A model generated the notes under the pieces. That model was given only the letters and a program-made list of their open reading frames with translations. It was not told the DNA's origin and did no database searches. Position numbers and translations under genes: made by a program. From the NCBI GenBank assembly GCA_036563665.1, contig DATCLY010000058.1, positions 92,812 to 156,811 of the forward strand: DNA of 64,000 nt, read 5' to 3'. Positions 52,109 to 60,755 of the stretch are shown here, piece by piece (positions within the stretch are counted from its first letter, which is position 1; the number at the start of each line of letters is the position of its first letter). Source of the stretch: FEN-1219 sp036563665. Its GTDB lineage: Bacteria; Pseudomonadota; Gammaproteobacteria; Steroidobacterales; Rariloculaceae.

Positions 52109-53821
52109 ATGGGAGCTTTCAAGGAGCCCCACGGAGGGGAGCTTAAGAACCTGTACCTGCACGGTGCCGCGGTCCAGGAGGAGAAACGGGCCGCCCGGGA
52201 CCTCAAGTCCTGGGACCTCACGATGCGGCAGCTCTGCGACATCGAGCTCCTGTTGAACGGTGCGTTCTCGCCGCTCGAAGGCTTCATGGGCCGCGCCGAT
52301 TACGAGCGCGTGCTCACCGACATGCGGCTCGCGAGCGGCGTGCTCTGGCCGATGCCCATCACGCTCGACGTGACGCCCGCGTTCGCCGACGGCCTCAAGG
52401 AAGGCGACCGCATCGCGCTGCGCGACCAGGAAGGCGTGCTGATCGCCACGATGGAGATCTCCGACATCTACCGCCCCGACAAGGAGCGCGAGGCGCAACT
52501 GGTGTTCGGCACGACGGACGAGCTGCACCCCGGCGTGCGCTATCTGCGCCGCCAGGCCGGCGAGGTGTACCTCGGCGGGCGGCTCCGCGGGGTGGAGGCG
52601 CCGATCCATTACGACTTCAAGCACTTGAGAGATACTCCTCGAGAGCTTCGAGATCGATTCCAGAAGCTCGGCTGGCGCCGCGTGGTGGCGTTCCAGACGC
52701 GCAACCCCATGCATCGGGCCCATCAGGAGCTCACCTTCCGCGCCGCGAAAGAGGTGGAGGCCAACCTGCTGATCCACCCAGTGGTCGGCATGACGAAGCC
52801 CGGCGACGTGGATCACTTCACGCGCGTGCGCTGCTACGAGCACCTGCTCAAGCACTACCCCGAGCAGACGACGACGCTGAGCCTGCTGCCGCTCGCCATG
52901 CGGATGGGGGGCCCCCGCGAGGCCATGTGGCACGCCATCATCCGCAAGAACTACGGCTGCACGCACTTCATCGTCGGGCGCGATCACGCGGGGCCCGGCA
53001 AGGGGAGCGACGGCAAGCCGTTCTACGGGCCGTACGACGCCCAGGCTCTCCTGAGGGAGCACGAGAAGGAGCTCGACATCACGATGGTTCCCTTCAGGAA
53101 CATGGTGTATGTCGAGGAGAAAGCTCAGTATTTTCCGGAGGATGAGATCGATCCCTCGTGGCGCACGCTCAGCATCTCGGGCACCGAGCTCAGGCGGCGG
53201 CTGCGGGACGGCCTGGATATCCCGGAGTGGTTCTCGTTCCCGGAGGTGGTGGCGGAGCTCCGGCGCACGCACCCGCCGCGGCACAAGCAGGGCTTCACCG
53301 TGTTCTTCACGGGCCTCTCGGGATCGGGCAAGTCCACGATCGCCAACGCCCTCATGGTCAAGCTCATGGAGATGGGCGGCCGGCCGGTCACGCTGCTCGA
53401 TGGAGACATCGTGCGCAAGCACCTCTCGAGCGAGCTCGGCTTCTCGAAGGAGCATCGCGATCTCAACATCCTGCGGATCGGCTTCGTGGCGAGCGAGATC
53501 ACCAAGAACGGCGGCATCGCGATCTGCGCGCCGATCGCGCCCTACGCGGCCACGCGGCAGCAGGTGCGCGAGATGATCGAGCCCCTGGGCGGGTTCGTGG
53601 AGGTGCACGTGTCCACGCCGCTCGAGGTGTGCGAGAGCCGCGATCGCAAGGGGCTCTATGCGAAGGCGCGGGCTGGCATCATCAAGAGCTTCACGGGCAT
53701 CTCGGACCCGTACGAGCCGCCCGAGAACCCGGAGCTCCGGATCGACACGACCGAGCTCACGCCCGACCTGGCGGCGCATCGCATCATCGTGAAGCTCGAG
53801 GCGCTCGGCTTCATCCGCTGA
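52109..53821 (+). CDS. Fused sulfate adenylyltransferase / adenylylsulfate kinase
   Basis: Makes APS from sulfate and ATP, then PAPS, in one 570-residue protein. Residues 1 to about 395 are the homomeric (Sat-type) ATP sulfurylase with QTRNPMHRAHQEL and GRDHAGPG. Residues from about 396 are APS kinase with the P-loop GLSGSGKST at 402-410, DGDIVRKHLSSELGFSK and GLYAKARAG. Many gammaproteobacteria use CysDN instead. PAPS could feed the sulfotransferase at 4.1 kb and sulfate assimilation, whose sulfite reductase lies at 60.7 kb; a PAPS reductase is not in the window. CGGAGAG precedes the ATG. Confidence 0.95.
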   Translation: MGAFKEPHGGELKNLYLHGAAVQEEKRAARDLKSWDLTMRQLCDIELLLNGAFSPLEGFMGRADYERVLTDMRLASGVLWPMPITLDVTPAFADGLKEGDRIALRDQEGVLIATMEISDIYRPDKEREAQLVFGTTDELHPGVRYLRRQAGEVYLGGRLRGVEAPIHYDFKHLRDTPRELRDRFQKLGWRRVVAFQTRNPMHRAHQELTFRAAKEVEANLLIHPVVGMTKPGDVDHFTRVRCYEHLLKHYPEQTTTLSLLPLAMRMGGPREAMWHAIIRKNYGCTHFIVGRDHAGPGKGSDGKPFYGPYDAQALLREHEKELDITMVPFRNMVYVEEKAQYFPEDEIDPSWRTLSISGTELRRRLRDGLDIPEWFSFPEVVAELRRTHPPRHKQGFTVFFTGLSGSGKSTIANALMVKLMEMGGRPVTLLDGDIVRKHLSSELGFSKEHRDLNILRIGFVASEITKNGGIAICAPIAPYAATRQQVREMIEPLGGFVEVHVSTPLEVCESRDRKGLYAKARAGIIKSFTGISDPYEPPENPELRIDTTELTPDLAAHRIIVKLEALGFIR

Positions 53822-53878
53822 CCGGCTGCGCGGCCGGCCCGACTCTTTCGCCGACGCGCTCGCGCCCGGCGGGCGGCG

Positions 53879-55240
53879 TCAGGTCGGGAAGTAGGCGGAG
53901 AAGAACTGGTTGAGCAGGCGATCCCCGGGGTCGAGCTCGCGGCGCACCTTGTTGAAGAAGGCGAGGCGGTTGTCGTAGCACCGGGCGACGAGCTCCGGCG
54001 GGACGTTCCGCGTCTGATTGAAGAACGGGACGCCGTGGTGGGCGGCCGCGAACTCCGCGAAGTCGAACACGAAGTCGTCCCAGCCGTCGGACTGCGTGGA
54101 CAGCGCGCTGATCGTGAACATCGGCCCGTTGAACGACGGCGACAGCAGCGCGCTCTTGTCCTGGTTGAGCCTGAAGCTCACGGCGGGCATGTCGCAGCGG
54201 AAGCCCGTGCGCGCGTAGTGCTCCTTGCAGAACAGCTTGAACGCGAGCACGGTGTGCGCGAACTGCTCGGCGGGGAACGCCCAGGTGCTGTACGTGAAGC
54301 GTCCCTTGCCGGTGAGCAGGCGATACCGGCCGCTCTGCTCCACGGCGTTGCTGCCGGTGCGGGCCAGCGTGCTCGTCACGATGCGCTGGGCCACGTCGCT
54401 CAGGCTGTCGATGAGCGGATAGCGGATCTGGCGGATCGGCACCGCCATGCCGAGCGAGCGCGCCGCTTGCGGCAAGGCCGAGTACACGGCCCAGTCCTTG
54501 AGTCGCCAGGCGAACTTCTTGCCCGGATCGCCCGCGGCCGCGGGACGGCGCAGCTCGAGGTAGATGCGGTCCTTGAACGGCAGCAGATAGAGCTTCAAGC
54601 CCGCCGTGGCGCCGGCGAGCTTCGCGCCCAGCTTGCCGAAATCCTTGAACGACACCTTGGCCGTCTGCACGGCGAATCCCTGCACCGGGCGCACGCGCAG
54701 CGTGATCTCGTAGACCACGCCGAGGAGACCGTAGGAAAGGCGCATCAGGCCGAGCAGCGTCTTGGTGTTGTTGCTCACCACGAACTTCTTGCCGTTGGGC
54801 GCGAGCACCTTGAGCCGCACGGCGTGGGCCGCGAACTGACTCACGTCCCCGGCGATCGATGCCTCGAGGCCCGGGGCGCAGACTGCGCCGCCCACCGTGC
54901 GGCTCGCGAGATCGAACCCGCCCACGAGCTCGAGCCCTTCCTCGGCCAGCACCTCGGCGAGCTCCGGCAGCTCGATGCCCGGCTGCACCGTCACGGTGTC
55001 CGAATCGATGCGCAGCACGCGGTTCATCTCGGACAGGTCGAGCACCGTGCCGCCGTTGGCGGCGATGCAGCGCGTGGTGGAGCTGCCCGAGCCGACGGGC
55101 CGTACCGGCGACGGATAGCGCTTCGCATCGCGAAGCACCTCGGCGATCTCGTTCGGAGTGGTGGGCCGGGCGATGACGGCCGGACCCGCGGGTGCCGAAA
55201 CCGTGCCGGGCACCCGCTTACGTGCGACGACGGCATTCAT
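53879..55240 (-). CDS. FAD-linked oxidase / FAD-binding oxidoreductase (aldonolactone-oxidase-like)
   Basis: A 453-residue VAO-type flavoprotein. FAD-binding domain with RPVGSGSSTTRC and IELPELAEVLAEEGLELVG, then TVGGAVCAPGLEAS; the C-terminal substrate domain ends with PGDRLLNQFFSAYF, as in L-gulono/D-arabinono-lactone oxidases. The His usually flavinylated in the GxGHS motif is replaced (GSGSS), so FAD may be non-covalent. Start ATG 55240, with GGGAG upstream. A GEMM-I riboswitch lies in its leader, so its expression should respond to cyclic di-GMP. Substrate unknown. Confidence 0.83.
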   Translation of the reverse strand: MNAVVARKRVPGTVSAPAGPAVIARPTTPNEIAEVLRDAKRYPSPVRPVGSGSSTTRCIAANGGTVLDLSEMNRVLRIDSDTVTVQPGIELPELAEVLAEEGLELVGGFDLASRTVGGAVCAPGLEASIAGDVSQFAAHAVRLKVLAPNGKKFVVSNNTKTLLGLMRLSYGLLGVVYEITLRVRPVQGFAVQTAKVSFKDFGKLGAKLAGATAGLKLYLLPFKDRIYLELRRPAAAGDPGKKFAWRLKDWAVYSALPQAARSLGMAVPIRQIRYPLIDSLSDVAQRIVTSTLARTGSNAVEQSGRYRLLTGKGRFTYSTWAFPAEQFAHTVLAFKLFCKEHYARTGFRCDMPAVSFRLNQDKSALLSPSFNGPMFTISALSTQSDGWDDFVFDFAEFAAAHHGVPFFNQTRNVPPELVARCYDNRLAFFNKVRRELDPGDRLLNQFFSAYFPT

Positions 55241-55375
55241 TGCGAGCGATCTCCCTTGCCCCGTTTTGCGCGTAGCGCGGTCCGCGCGCTCGAAGGCGAC
55301 GGCCGGCTGTCGCAACGCCGCCGGAAAAGGAACGAGGGGGGAATGCTGCAGAGGCCGGAAAACCGGAAGGCCGCT

Positions 55376-55448
55376 GGCAACCCCGCTGTCGTAGGACTAC
55401 GTCCCTTAGACCGGAAGCTTTGTGTCCCCGGCTTTCGCCGGGTTTACC
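55376..55448 (-). promoter_or_regulatory. GEMM-I cyclic di-GMP riboswitch (aptamer core)
   Basis: Read 5' to 3' on the minus strand the RNA has GGUAAACC, a hairpin CCGGCGAAAGCCGG with GAAA tetraloop, GGGACACAAAGC, UUCCGGUCUAAG (the tetraloop receptor side), a second stem ending CCUACGACAG, and CGGGGUUGCC closing on the 5' strand. This follows the Vibrio Vc2 aptamer almost base for base. The ligand-contacting bases are kept: G20 (at 55448), A47, and C92 (at 55377). G20, not A, favours cyclic di-GMP over cyclic GMP-AMP. The 135 bases between aptamer and the FAD oxidase start contain GC-rich hairpins but no clear U-run, so the switching mechanism is open. Confidence 0.88.
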
Positions 55449-55524
55449 TTTTTCAGCCGGACGACTATGGCTCAGATCGGAGCCGGCGGCAAGCGGGGCG
55501 CAACGGCGCCGACGTTATGTCAAC

Positions 55525-56556
55525 TCACAGCACGTCGTCGAGGAAGCGATAAATTTTCCTTCGCGAGAAATTCACGCCGAGCGGCGTGAGCGAGTAGAAC
55601 GCCGTGCGGTGCCGGTAGACGAGCGTGATGCGCTCCGGATGGCCGGTGGCCTCGTACAGCGCCTGCCGGGACCGGCGCGGCATGCAGTCGTCGAAGCGCG
55701 TGTCGATCATCAGGATCTCGCGCGGATCGTAGCGCCCGGCGAAGCGCACGGGCTCCGCGGGCGCGAACAGGTCCGCGAAGAAGCTCCGATACTGCTCCGG
55801 CGTCCAGCCGTACTCTCGGAAGACGTGCTCGCGCACCTCGGCCGCGCGCTTGGCGCACGTGGCGAACACGTTCGCGTACTCAGCCGAGCCCATCATGATC
55901 ACGCCCGCGTTGATGCGGCTCTCGTTGCCGAGCAGGGTGGCCGTCACGAGCGCGCTCATGCTGAAGCCGACCACGCCGATGCGGCTCGAGTCGATCTCGG
56001 GACGGGTCTCCGCCCAGTCGATGAGGCGGCGGACGTCGACCACGGCGCTGCGGAAGCGCTCGGCGCTGTCGCGCGCGCGGGCGATGAACTCCGCTTCGCT
56101 CTCGGTGGAGGACAGCTCGTCCCACGGGAACACCGGCGTCTCGCCGGACAGCCAGATCACGTGTGCCTCGCCTCGCGAGCGCTTCGCGTAGCCGCGCGAG
56201 ATCTTGCCTGGGGGGTAATTGCTCGCGCCCCACACGGGCAGCACGATCACGAGCTTCTTCGGCCCCGGCTTGCGGCTCCTGAAGTAGAGGCCCGAGACGA
56301 GATTCTGCGGGTGGCCGTTGCGGCCGCTCGACTCGAACGTGATCCGCACGAGGTCGTGGTAGCGCGTCGTGTCGAGCACCTCCGACACGGTGACCGGTCC
56401 CGGCGCCACGTATTCGAAGGCCGGGTCGGCCTCCACGGGCGGCGTGTACACGTAGTCGGGCGGAGGCGAGCTCTCGTGATGCACGTGCAGCGCGCAGCCG
56501 CCAGTGAGCAGCACGCCGCCGAGCGCGGAGAGTTTCCGAAGGCTGCGCGAGATCAA
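55525..56556 (-). CDS. Alpha/beta-hydrolase-fold lipoprotein
   Basis: A 343-residue protein. Signal with LSALGGVLLTGGC suggests a lipoprotein (Cys near residue 20). The hydrolase core has VIVLPVWGASNYPPG, nucleophile elbow GFSMSA, acid in a late IDTRFDD and a C-terminal RHRTAF with the putative His. No ATG fits; TTG at 56556 is taken as start because the signal peptide begins there. The Cys at the lipobox is preceded by Gly-Gly, not the ideal spacing of hydrophobic residues. Substrate unknown. Confidence 0.72.
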   Translation of the reverse strand: MISRSLRKLSALGGVLLTGGCALHVHHESSPPPDYVYTPPVEADPAFEYVAPGPVTVSEVLDTTRYHDLVRITFESSGRNGHPQNLVSGLYFRSRKPGPKKLVIVLPVWGASNYPPGKISRGYAKRSRGEAHVIWLSGETPVFPWDELSSTESEAEFIARARDSAERFRSAVVDVRRLIDWAETRPEIDSSRIGVVGFSMSALVTATLLGNESRINAGVIMMGSAEYANVFATCAKRAAEVREHVFREYGWTPEQYRSFFADLFAPAEPVRFAGRYDPREILMIDTRFDDCMPRRSRQALYEATGHPERITLVYRHRTAFYSLTPLGVNFSRRKIYRFLDDVL

Positions 56557-56654
56557 AACCCTGGCTTCCGTAGCATGGTTCGGCTCGCGTGCGCGACGTC
56601 GGCACGAGCACCCGCCGCGAGCGGCCGCACATGATAACGCACGCGGCGGGGCGT

Positions 56655-56738
56655 GCACGGCGGGGGCGGGGCCGCTTTCCGGGCGGGAGGCTTCGCTTTG
56701 CGGCGCCGAGGAGCGCGGCCGGAGAGCCGCGCCCACGG
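56655..56738. repeat. Degenerate REP-like remnant
   Basis: GGCCGCTTTCCGGGCGGG and GGCCGGAGAGCCGCGCCCAC face each other about 40 bp apart and resemble the ends of the composite palindromes at 3.1, 30.3 and 63.8 kb, but with several changes and no inner arms. It may be a decayed single REP. It occupies most of the 185-bp gap between the hydrolase and permease genes. Confidence 0.35.
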
Positions 56739-56741
56739 CGG

Positions 56742-57953
56742 CTATTCGTAGCGCAGCGCCTCGATCGGATCGAGGCGCGCCGCGCGGCGCGCCGGCCAGA
56801 GGCCGAAGAACAGGCCGACGGCCACGCTGAACACGAACGCGAGCACCACGGATTGCGGCGTGACGAACGTCTGCCAGCCCGCGAGGCGCGACAGCATCGC
56901 GGCGGTGCCCGCTCCGAGCAGGATGCCGAGCACGCCGCCGAGCACGCACAGCGTGACCGACTCCACGAGGAACTGCAGCATCACGCTGAAGCGCGTGGCG
57001 CCGAGGGCCTTGCGGATGCCGATCTCGCGCGTGCGCTCGGTCACGCTGACGAGCATGATGTTCATGATGCCGATGCCGCCCACGACGAGGCTCACGCCGG
57101 CGATGCTCGCGAGCAGCATGGTGAACGTCTGCTGCGCCTCCTGCTGCGTGCTCAGGAAATCGCGCCGGTCCACGATGGCGAAATCGTTCGGCTGCCCAGG
57201 CAGGAGCTTGTGCTCGCGTCGCAGGATCCGCTCGATGTCCACCATCGCCCGCTCGAGCGGCGTGCCTTCCCTCACTCGCACGCTGATGTTGTCGAGCTCC
57301 TCGCGGCCCAGCACGCGCCGCTCGGCCGTGCGCAGCGGGATGAACACGCCGAAGTCGGGATTCTGATTGCCGAAGCCGCCGCCGATGCTCTCGAGCACGC
57401 CCACCACCTCGAACGGCTGGCCGTTGATCGAGAGCGTGCGCCCCACGAGCGCCGCCGGCTCGATCTCGAGCCGCTCCGGGATGTCCGCTCCCACCACGGC
57501 CACGCGCCGCCGCGCGTCGTCGTCCGCGCCGGTGAAGAAGCGCCCGTGCGCCACGTCGTAGTTGAAGATCTCCCGATACTCCGCCGTCGTCCCGACGAGG
57601 CGGGCGTTGGTGTTGCGGTTGTCGAGCTTGAGCTGGCCGCGACCCTGGATCTCGGGCACCACGAGGTCGATGTGGCGGGCGTCGTTGCGCAGCGCATCGA
57701 CGTCGCTCACGCGCAGCGTCTGCTGGTCGCGCGACACGCCGCGCGAGAAGAACTGCGAGGCGGTGACGTTCAGCACGTTGGCCCCGAGCGCGGCGATCTG
57801 CTCGTCGATCCGGCGCTGCGCGCCGGCACCGGCGGCCAGCATGGCGATGACGGCGCCCACGCCGATGACGATGCCGAGCATCGTGAGCATGGCGCGGAAC
57901 AGATTCGCGCGGATGGATTGCAGAGCGACGAGGATGATCTCGCCCACGAGCAT
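56742..57953 (-). CDS. MacB/FtsX-type ABC transporter permease
   Basis: A 403-residue membrane protein with the MacB plan: one N-terminal helix (LTMLGIVIGVGAVIAML), a large periplasmic domain, and three C-terminal helices with GIMNIMLVSVTERTREIGIRKALGA and the terminal ARLDPIEALRYE. Such permeases work with an ATPase and a periplasmic adaptor, neither of which is adjacent here; it is an orphan or its partners are elsewhere. Confidence 0.9.
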   Translation of the reverse strand: MLVGEIILVALQSIRANLFRAMLTMLGIVIGVGAVIAMLAAGAGAQRRIDEQIAALGANVLNVTASQFFSRGVSRDQQTLRVSDVDALRNDARHIDLVVPEIQGRGQLKLDNRNTNARLVGTTAEYREIFNYDVAHGRFFTGADDDARRRVAVVGADIPERLEIEPAALVGRTLSINGQPFEVVGVLESIGGGFGNQNPDFGVFIPLRTAERRVLGREELDNISVRVREGTPLERAMVDIERILRREHKLLPGQPNDFAIVDRRDFLSTQQEAQQTFTMLLASIAGVSLVVGGIGIMNIMLVSVTERTREIGIRKALGATRFSVMLQFLVESVTLCVLGGVLGILLGAGTAAMLSRLAGWQTFVTPQSVVLAFVFSVAVGLFFGLWPARRAARLDPIEALRYE

Positions 57954-58066
57954 GGCCGGACGTCCGGGGCCGTCGGGATGGCGCTACCGTAGCAGCTTCC
58001 GAAGGCGCGTCAATCGCCCGGCCGCCGGGTCGACAGGCTCGGAGGGCCGCGGGTAGCATCGGGAAC

Positions 58067-59080
58067 GTGCAAGGGGAACCCTCGAGCCCGCGCACGGCGC
58101 GCGCCCCGCGCGTCGCCGTGGCCTTGGTGGTCGGTCTGGCGCTCGCGCTCGCGCCGCTCCTGAGCGAGCAGAGCCTTCCGGCCGTCGAGCTCGCGCCCTA
58201 CACGCCGCGCTCGCCGCATCACGCGTACGGCTTCGCGCTCGCCGGCACGCGCCTCGCCCGCAATCCGGCCGGGCTCGCGTGGCTCGCGGCCGGCGAGCGG
58301 GCCGTCTCCGAGCCCGTCAGCGTGGCCACTCCGTACGAGGCGGCCGGATCCTTCGCGCCGGGAGAGGCGCAGGCGTTGGGCGTGCGGTTCTCCGTGCCGG
58401 AAGGCCGTCGCGTGCGCGTGGACGTGGAGGTGGATGCCGCCGCGCCCGTGGAGGTTTTCGTGGACCTGTTCGAGGCCGCGGACGGCCGTGCGCCGCGGCC
58501 GGTCGCCACGCTGCCGCCCGGACGGTTCGGCCCGGGCTCGTTCACGAGCCGCGCCCTCGAGACCGAGACCGTCGCCGCCACGGACTACATCGTGCGCCTG
58601 CAGCCCGAGCTCGCGGCCGCGGGCCACTACCGGCTGCGAATACGCACGACGCCGCTGCTCGTGTTCCCGGTGGACGGCCACGACATCCGCGCCATTCAAA
58701 GCGGCTTCGGCGCCGCGCGCGACGGCGGCGCGCGCGCCCACCGCGGCGTGGACATCTTCGCGGCGCGCGGCACGCCCGCGCTCGCGGCCGCCGACGCGTG
58801 GGTCACGCGCGTGGAGACCACGCCGCGCGGCGGCAACGTCGTGTGGCTGCAGCCGCTCTTCGGCAACATGCGCCTCTACTACGCGCATCTCGATACCCAG
58901 CTCGTGCGCCCGGGCGACTTCGTGCTCGCCGGAGAGCCGGTGGGCACGGTGGGCAACACGGGCAACGCCCGTACGACGCCGCCGCACCTGCATTTCGGCG
59001 TCTACTTCCGGCCTCGCGGCGTGCGCGGCGGGGCGCGCGATCCGTATCCGTTGCTCGCCGAGGTCGCGAGCCGCCGCTGA
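58067..59080 (+). CDS. M23-family metallopeptidase
   Basis: A 337-residue exported protein (signal-anchor at about 15-35). C-terminal M23 domain with zinc ligands H225 and D229 (HRGVDIF) and H307/H309 (HLHFGVY), and YYAHLD between. About 120 residues before the domain form a beta-rich region without a family I can name. Likely a peptidoglycan endopeptidase or a regulator of one. GTG start. All zinc ligands are kept, so it should be active. Confidence 0.88.
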   Translation: MQGEPSSPRTARAPRVAVALVVGLALALAPLLSEQSLPAVELAPYTPRSPHHAYGFALAGTRLARNPAGLAWLAAGERAVSEPVSVATPYEAAGSFAPGEAQALGVRFSVPEGRRVRVDVEVDAAAPVEVFVDLFEAADGRAPRPVATLPPGRFGPGSFTSRALETETVAATDYIVRLQPELAAAGHYRLRIRTTPLLVFPVDGHDIRAIQSGFGAARDGGARAHRGVDIFAARGTPALAAADAWVTRVETTPRGGNVVWLQPLFGNMRLYYAHLDTQLVRPGDFVLAGEPVGTVGNTGNARTTPPHLHFGVYFRPRGVRGGARDPYPLLAEVASRR

Positions 59081-59238
59081 GGCTCGACTCGGTCGCGGTT
59101 CGCGACCGCGATCCACATCGCCGAAATGCGCGCTGCGTTCATTGCGACCGCCCGTCCTTGTCGTATACAGTCCGGCGGGTGTGGCCTTGCCTTGATGTCA
59201 GTCGCAACGCAGCGCAGCATGTCGAGCGTCGGCACGTG

Positions 59239-59448
59239 ATGACCCTTCGCGAACAGGTGGAACGACTGCTGCCCTCGTGGCGGCAGTGGTATCCCAGCCT
59301 GTTCGAAGCGGCCCGCGACCTCGGACTCATACGCGCCCGCGTCTGCTCGCCCGGCAGCCTGCTCCTCAGCCGCCGCCACGCGGACGTGCAGCGCGCGGCA
59401 GAGGACATGCACCGCGAGCGCTGGGGAGGCGGGCCGAAAGAGGAGTGA
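59239..59448 (+). CDS. Small protein of unknown function
   Basis: A possible 69-residue helical protein, MTLREQVERLLPSWRQWYP at the start, with two Trp and one Cys. It lies in a same-strand gap between the M23 peptidase and the DUF1348 gene, 7 bp before the latter. TATACAGT at about 59164 could be a -10. I do not recognise a family; the codon pattern looks coding, but the length makes chance possible. Confidence 0.5.
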   Translation: MTLREQVERLLPSWRQWYPSLFEAARDLGLIRARVCSPGSLLLSRRHADVQRAAEDMHRERWGGGPKEE

Positions 59449-59455
59449 GCCCGTC

Positions 59456-59905
59456 GTGCAACAACGTCCACCGTTACCGCCCTTCACCGAGGAGACGGCG
59501 CGCCAGAAAGTGAAGGCCGCCGAGGACGCCTGGAACAGCCGCGACCCGGAGCGGGTTGCGCTCGCCTACACCGAGGACTCCGTCTGGCGCAATCGCGACG
59601 AGTTCATCCAGGGGCGGGCGGAGATCGTCGCGTTCCTGAAGCGCAAGTGGGCCAAGGAGCTCGATTACCGGCTGCGCAAGAGCCTGTGGGCGTTCACGGA
59701 CAACCGCATCGCCGTCCGCTTCCAGTACGAGTGGCACGACGCCGCCGGCCGCTGGTACCGCTCCTACGGCAACGAGCTCTGGGAGTTCGACGACAACGGG
59801 CTCATGCGGCGGCGCGAGGCGAGCATCAACGACGTCCCGATCGACCCGTCCGAGCGGCGCTTCGCGTCCGACGACTGGCAGGCACGCGACATTCCGCTGC
59901 GCTGA
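59456..59905 (+). CDS. DUF1348-family protein (NTF2-like fold)
   Basis: A 149-residue soluble protein of the NTF2-like superfamily. Typical DUF1348 features are KVKAAEDAWNSRDPERVALAY, WRNRDEF, IVAFLKRKWAKELDYRLRK, RFQYEW and the C-terminal RREASINDVPI. The family (Bacillus YesE-like) has no settled biochemical activity. GTG start. Confidence 0.88.
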   Translation: MQQRPPLPPFTEETARQKVKAAEDAWNSRDPERVALAYTEDSVWRNRDEFIQGRAEIVAFLKRKWAKELDYRLRKSLWAFTDNRIAVRFQYEWHDAAGRWYRSYGNELWEFDDNGLMRRREASINDVPIDPSERRFASDDWQARDIPLR

Positions 59906-60120
59906 GCCGGCGCCCGCCGGGCGCGGATCTGCACAGGCGCCCAGTTGCTCAAACTGGCCGGTTCGTTGGAGACCGGGAGTTGCCGCTGACTGTTGTTACT
60001 GAATGGCGACAATCGCCGGTAAGTGGCTGACGCGCCGAGCATTTCCAAAATTTGACGCTTTTTTGATCAACTTGAAGCGGGCCGCGAAAACAGCAGGGCG
60101 CGGGACCCTGTTTCAAGCCC

Positions 60121-60155
60121 TTGTCCACAACGTTATCCACAGATTCTGTGGATTT
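60121..60155 (+). other. Cluster of three DnaA-box-like sites in an AT-richer intergenic region
   Basis: TTATCCACA (60133-60141) is an exact DnaA-box consensus; TTGTCCACA (60121-60129) precedes it by 12 bp and TGTGGATTT (60147-60155) lies opposite, giving a 17-bp palindrome TCCACAGATTCTGTGGA. The 559-bp gap 59906-60464 also holds an unusually AT-rich stretch (about 59985-60080, e.g. CCAAAATTTGACGC and TTTTTTGATCAA). It resembles part of a chromosome origin, but dnaA, dnaN or mnmG are not nearby. Further right (60370-60435) are TATAAA and TAGAAT, possible -10 boxes of the sulfite reductase operon. Confidence 0.55.
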
Positions 60156-60464
60156 CCGAAGGGCCCCTGCGGAAACCCGCAAGGCCGGTTCGGAGGGCCC
60201 CGCCGGCGGCCCCTCGGAGTGCCTGCCGAGCCTCGACGCAACCGCCCGAGCCGGACCCGCCGCTCGCGCGTGGTCCCGGCGCGCCGTGGAGCTCGGGGCG
60301 AGGGGAGCGCGCCGGGGACATGAGCGCGAGCCACTCGACGCCACGGGGCGGCCGGGACGGTCCCGCGACTTGAGTTTTTCGCATATGCAAGGTCGCGTTT
60401 CGTATAAACGGCCCGGCGGGGGCGCTGTGTAGAATACGCGCTTTGTCGGGTGCTCCGTGACTCA

Positions 60465-60749
60465 ATGCCCCGGATGATTGTCGCGAGCCGTCTTGCGGAC
60501 GGAGCGGTCGTGTTCTTTACCGCCGCCGAGGGGTGGACGCCGTCCATCGACGCCGGCGTTGTCATCGACGACGACGCCGAGGCCGAACGCCTGCTCGCCG
60601 TGGCCCAGACGCACCAGGCCCGGCAGGTCGTCGAGCCCTACCTCATCGAGGTGACCCTGGAGGACGGACGGCCCCGGCCCATCGCCATCCGCGAGGCGAT
60701 CCGGGCGTTCGGGCCGACCATCCGCACGGACTTGGACAAGTACGAGTGA
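60465..60749 (+). CDS. DUF2849-family protein of the sulfite reductase operon
   Basis: A 94-residue protein, opening MIVASRLADGAVVFFTA after MPR, with IDDDAEAERLLAVAQTHQ; DUF2849 is found almost only before cysI and DUF934 genes, as here. Its exact role is unknown. ATG at 60465 preferred over TTG at 60450. Six bp separate it from the reductase gene. Confidence 0.88.
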   Translation: MPRMIVASRLADGAVVFFTAAEGWTPSIDAGVVIDDDAEAERLLAVAQTHQARQVVEPYLIEVTLEDGRPRPIAIREAIRAFGPTIRTDLDKYE

Positions 60750-60755
60750 GGCGGC

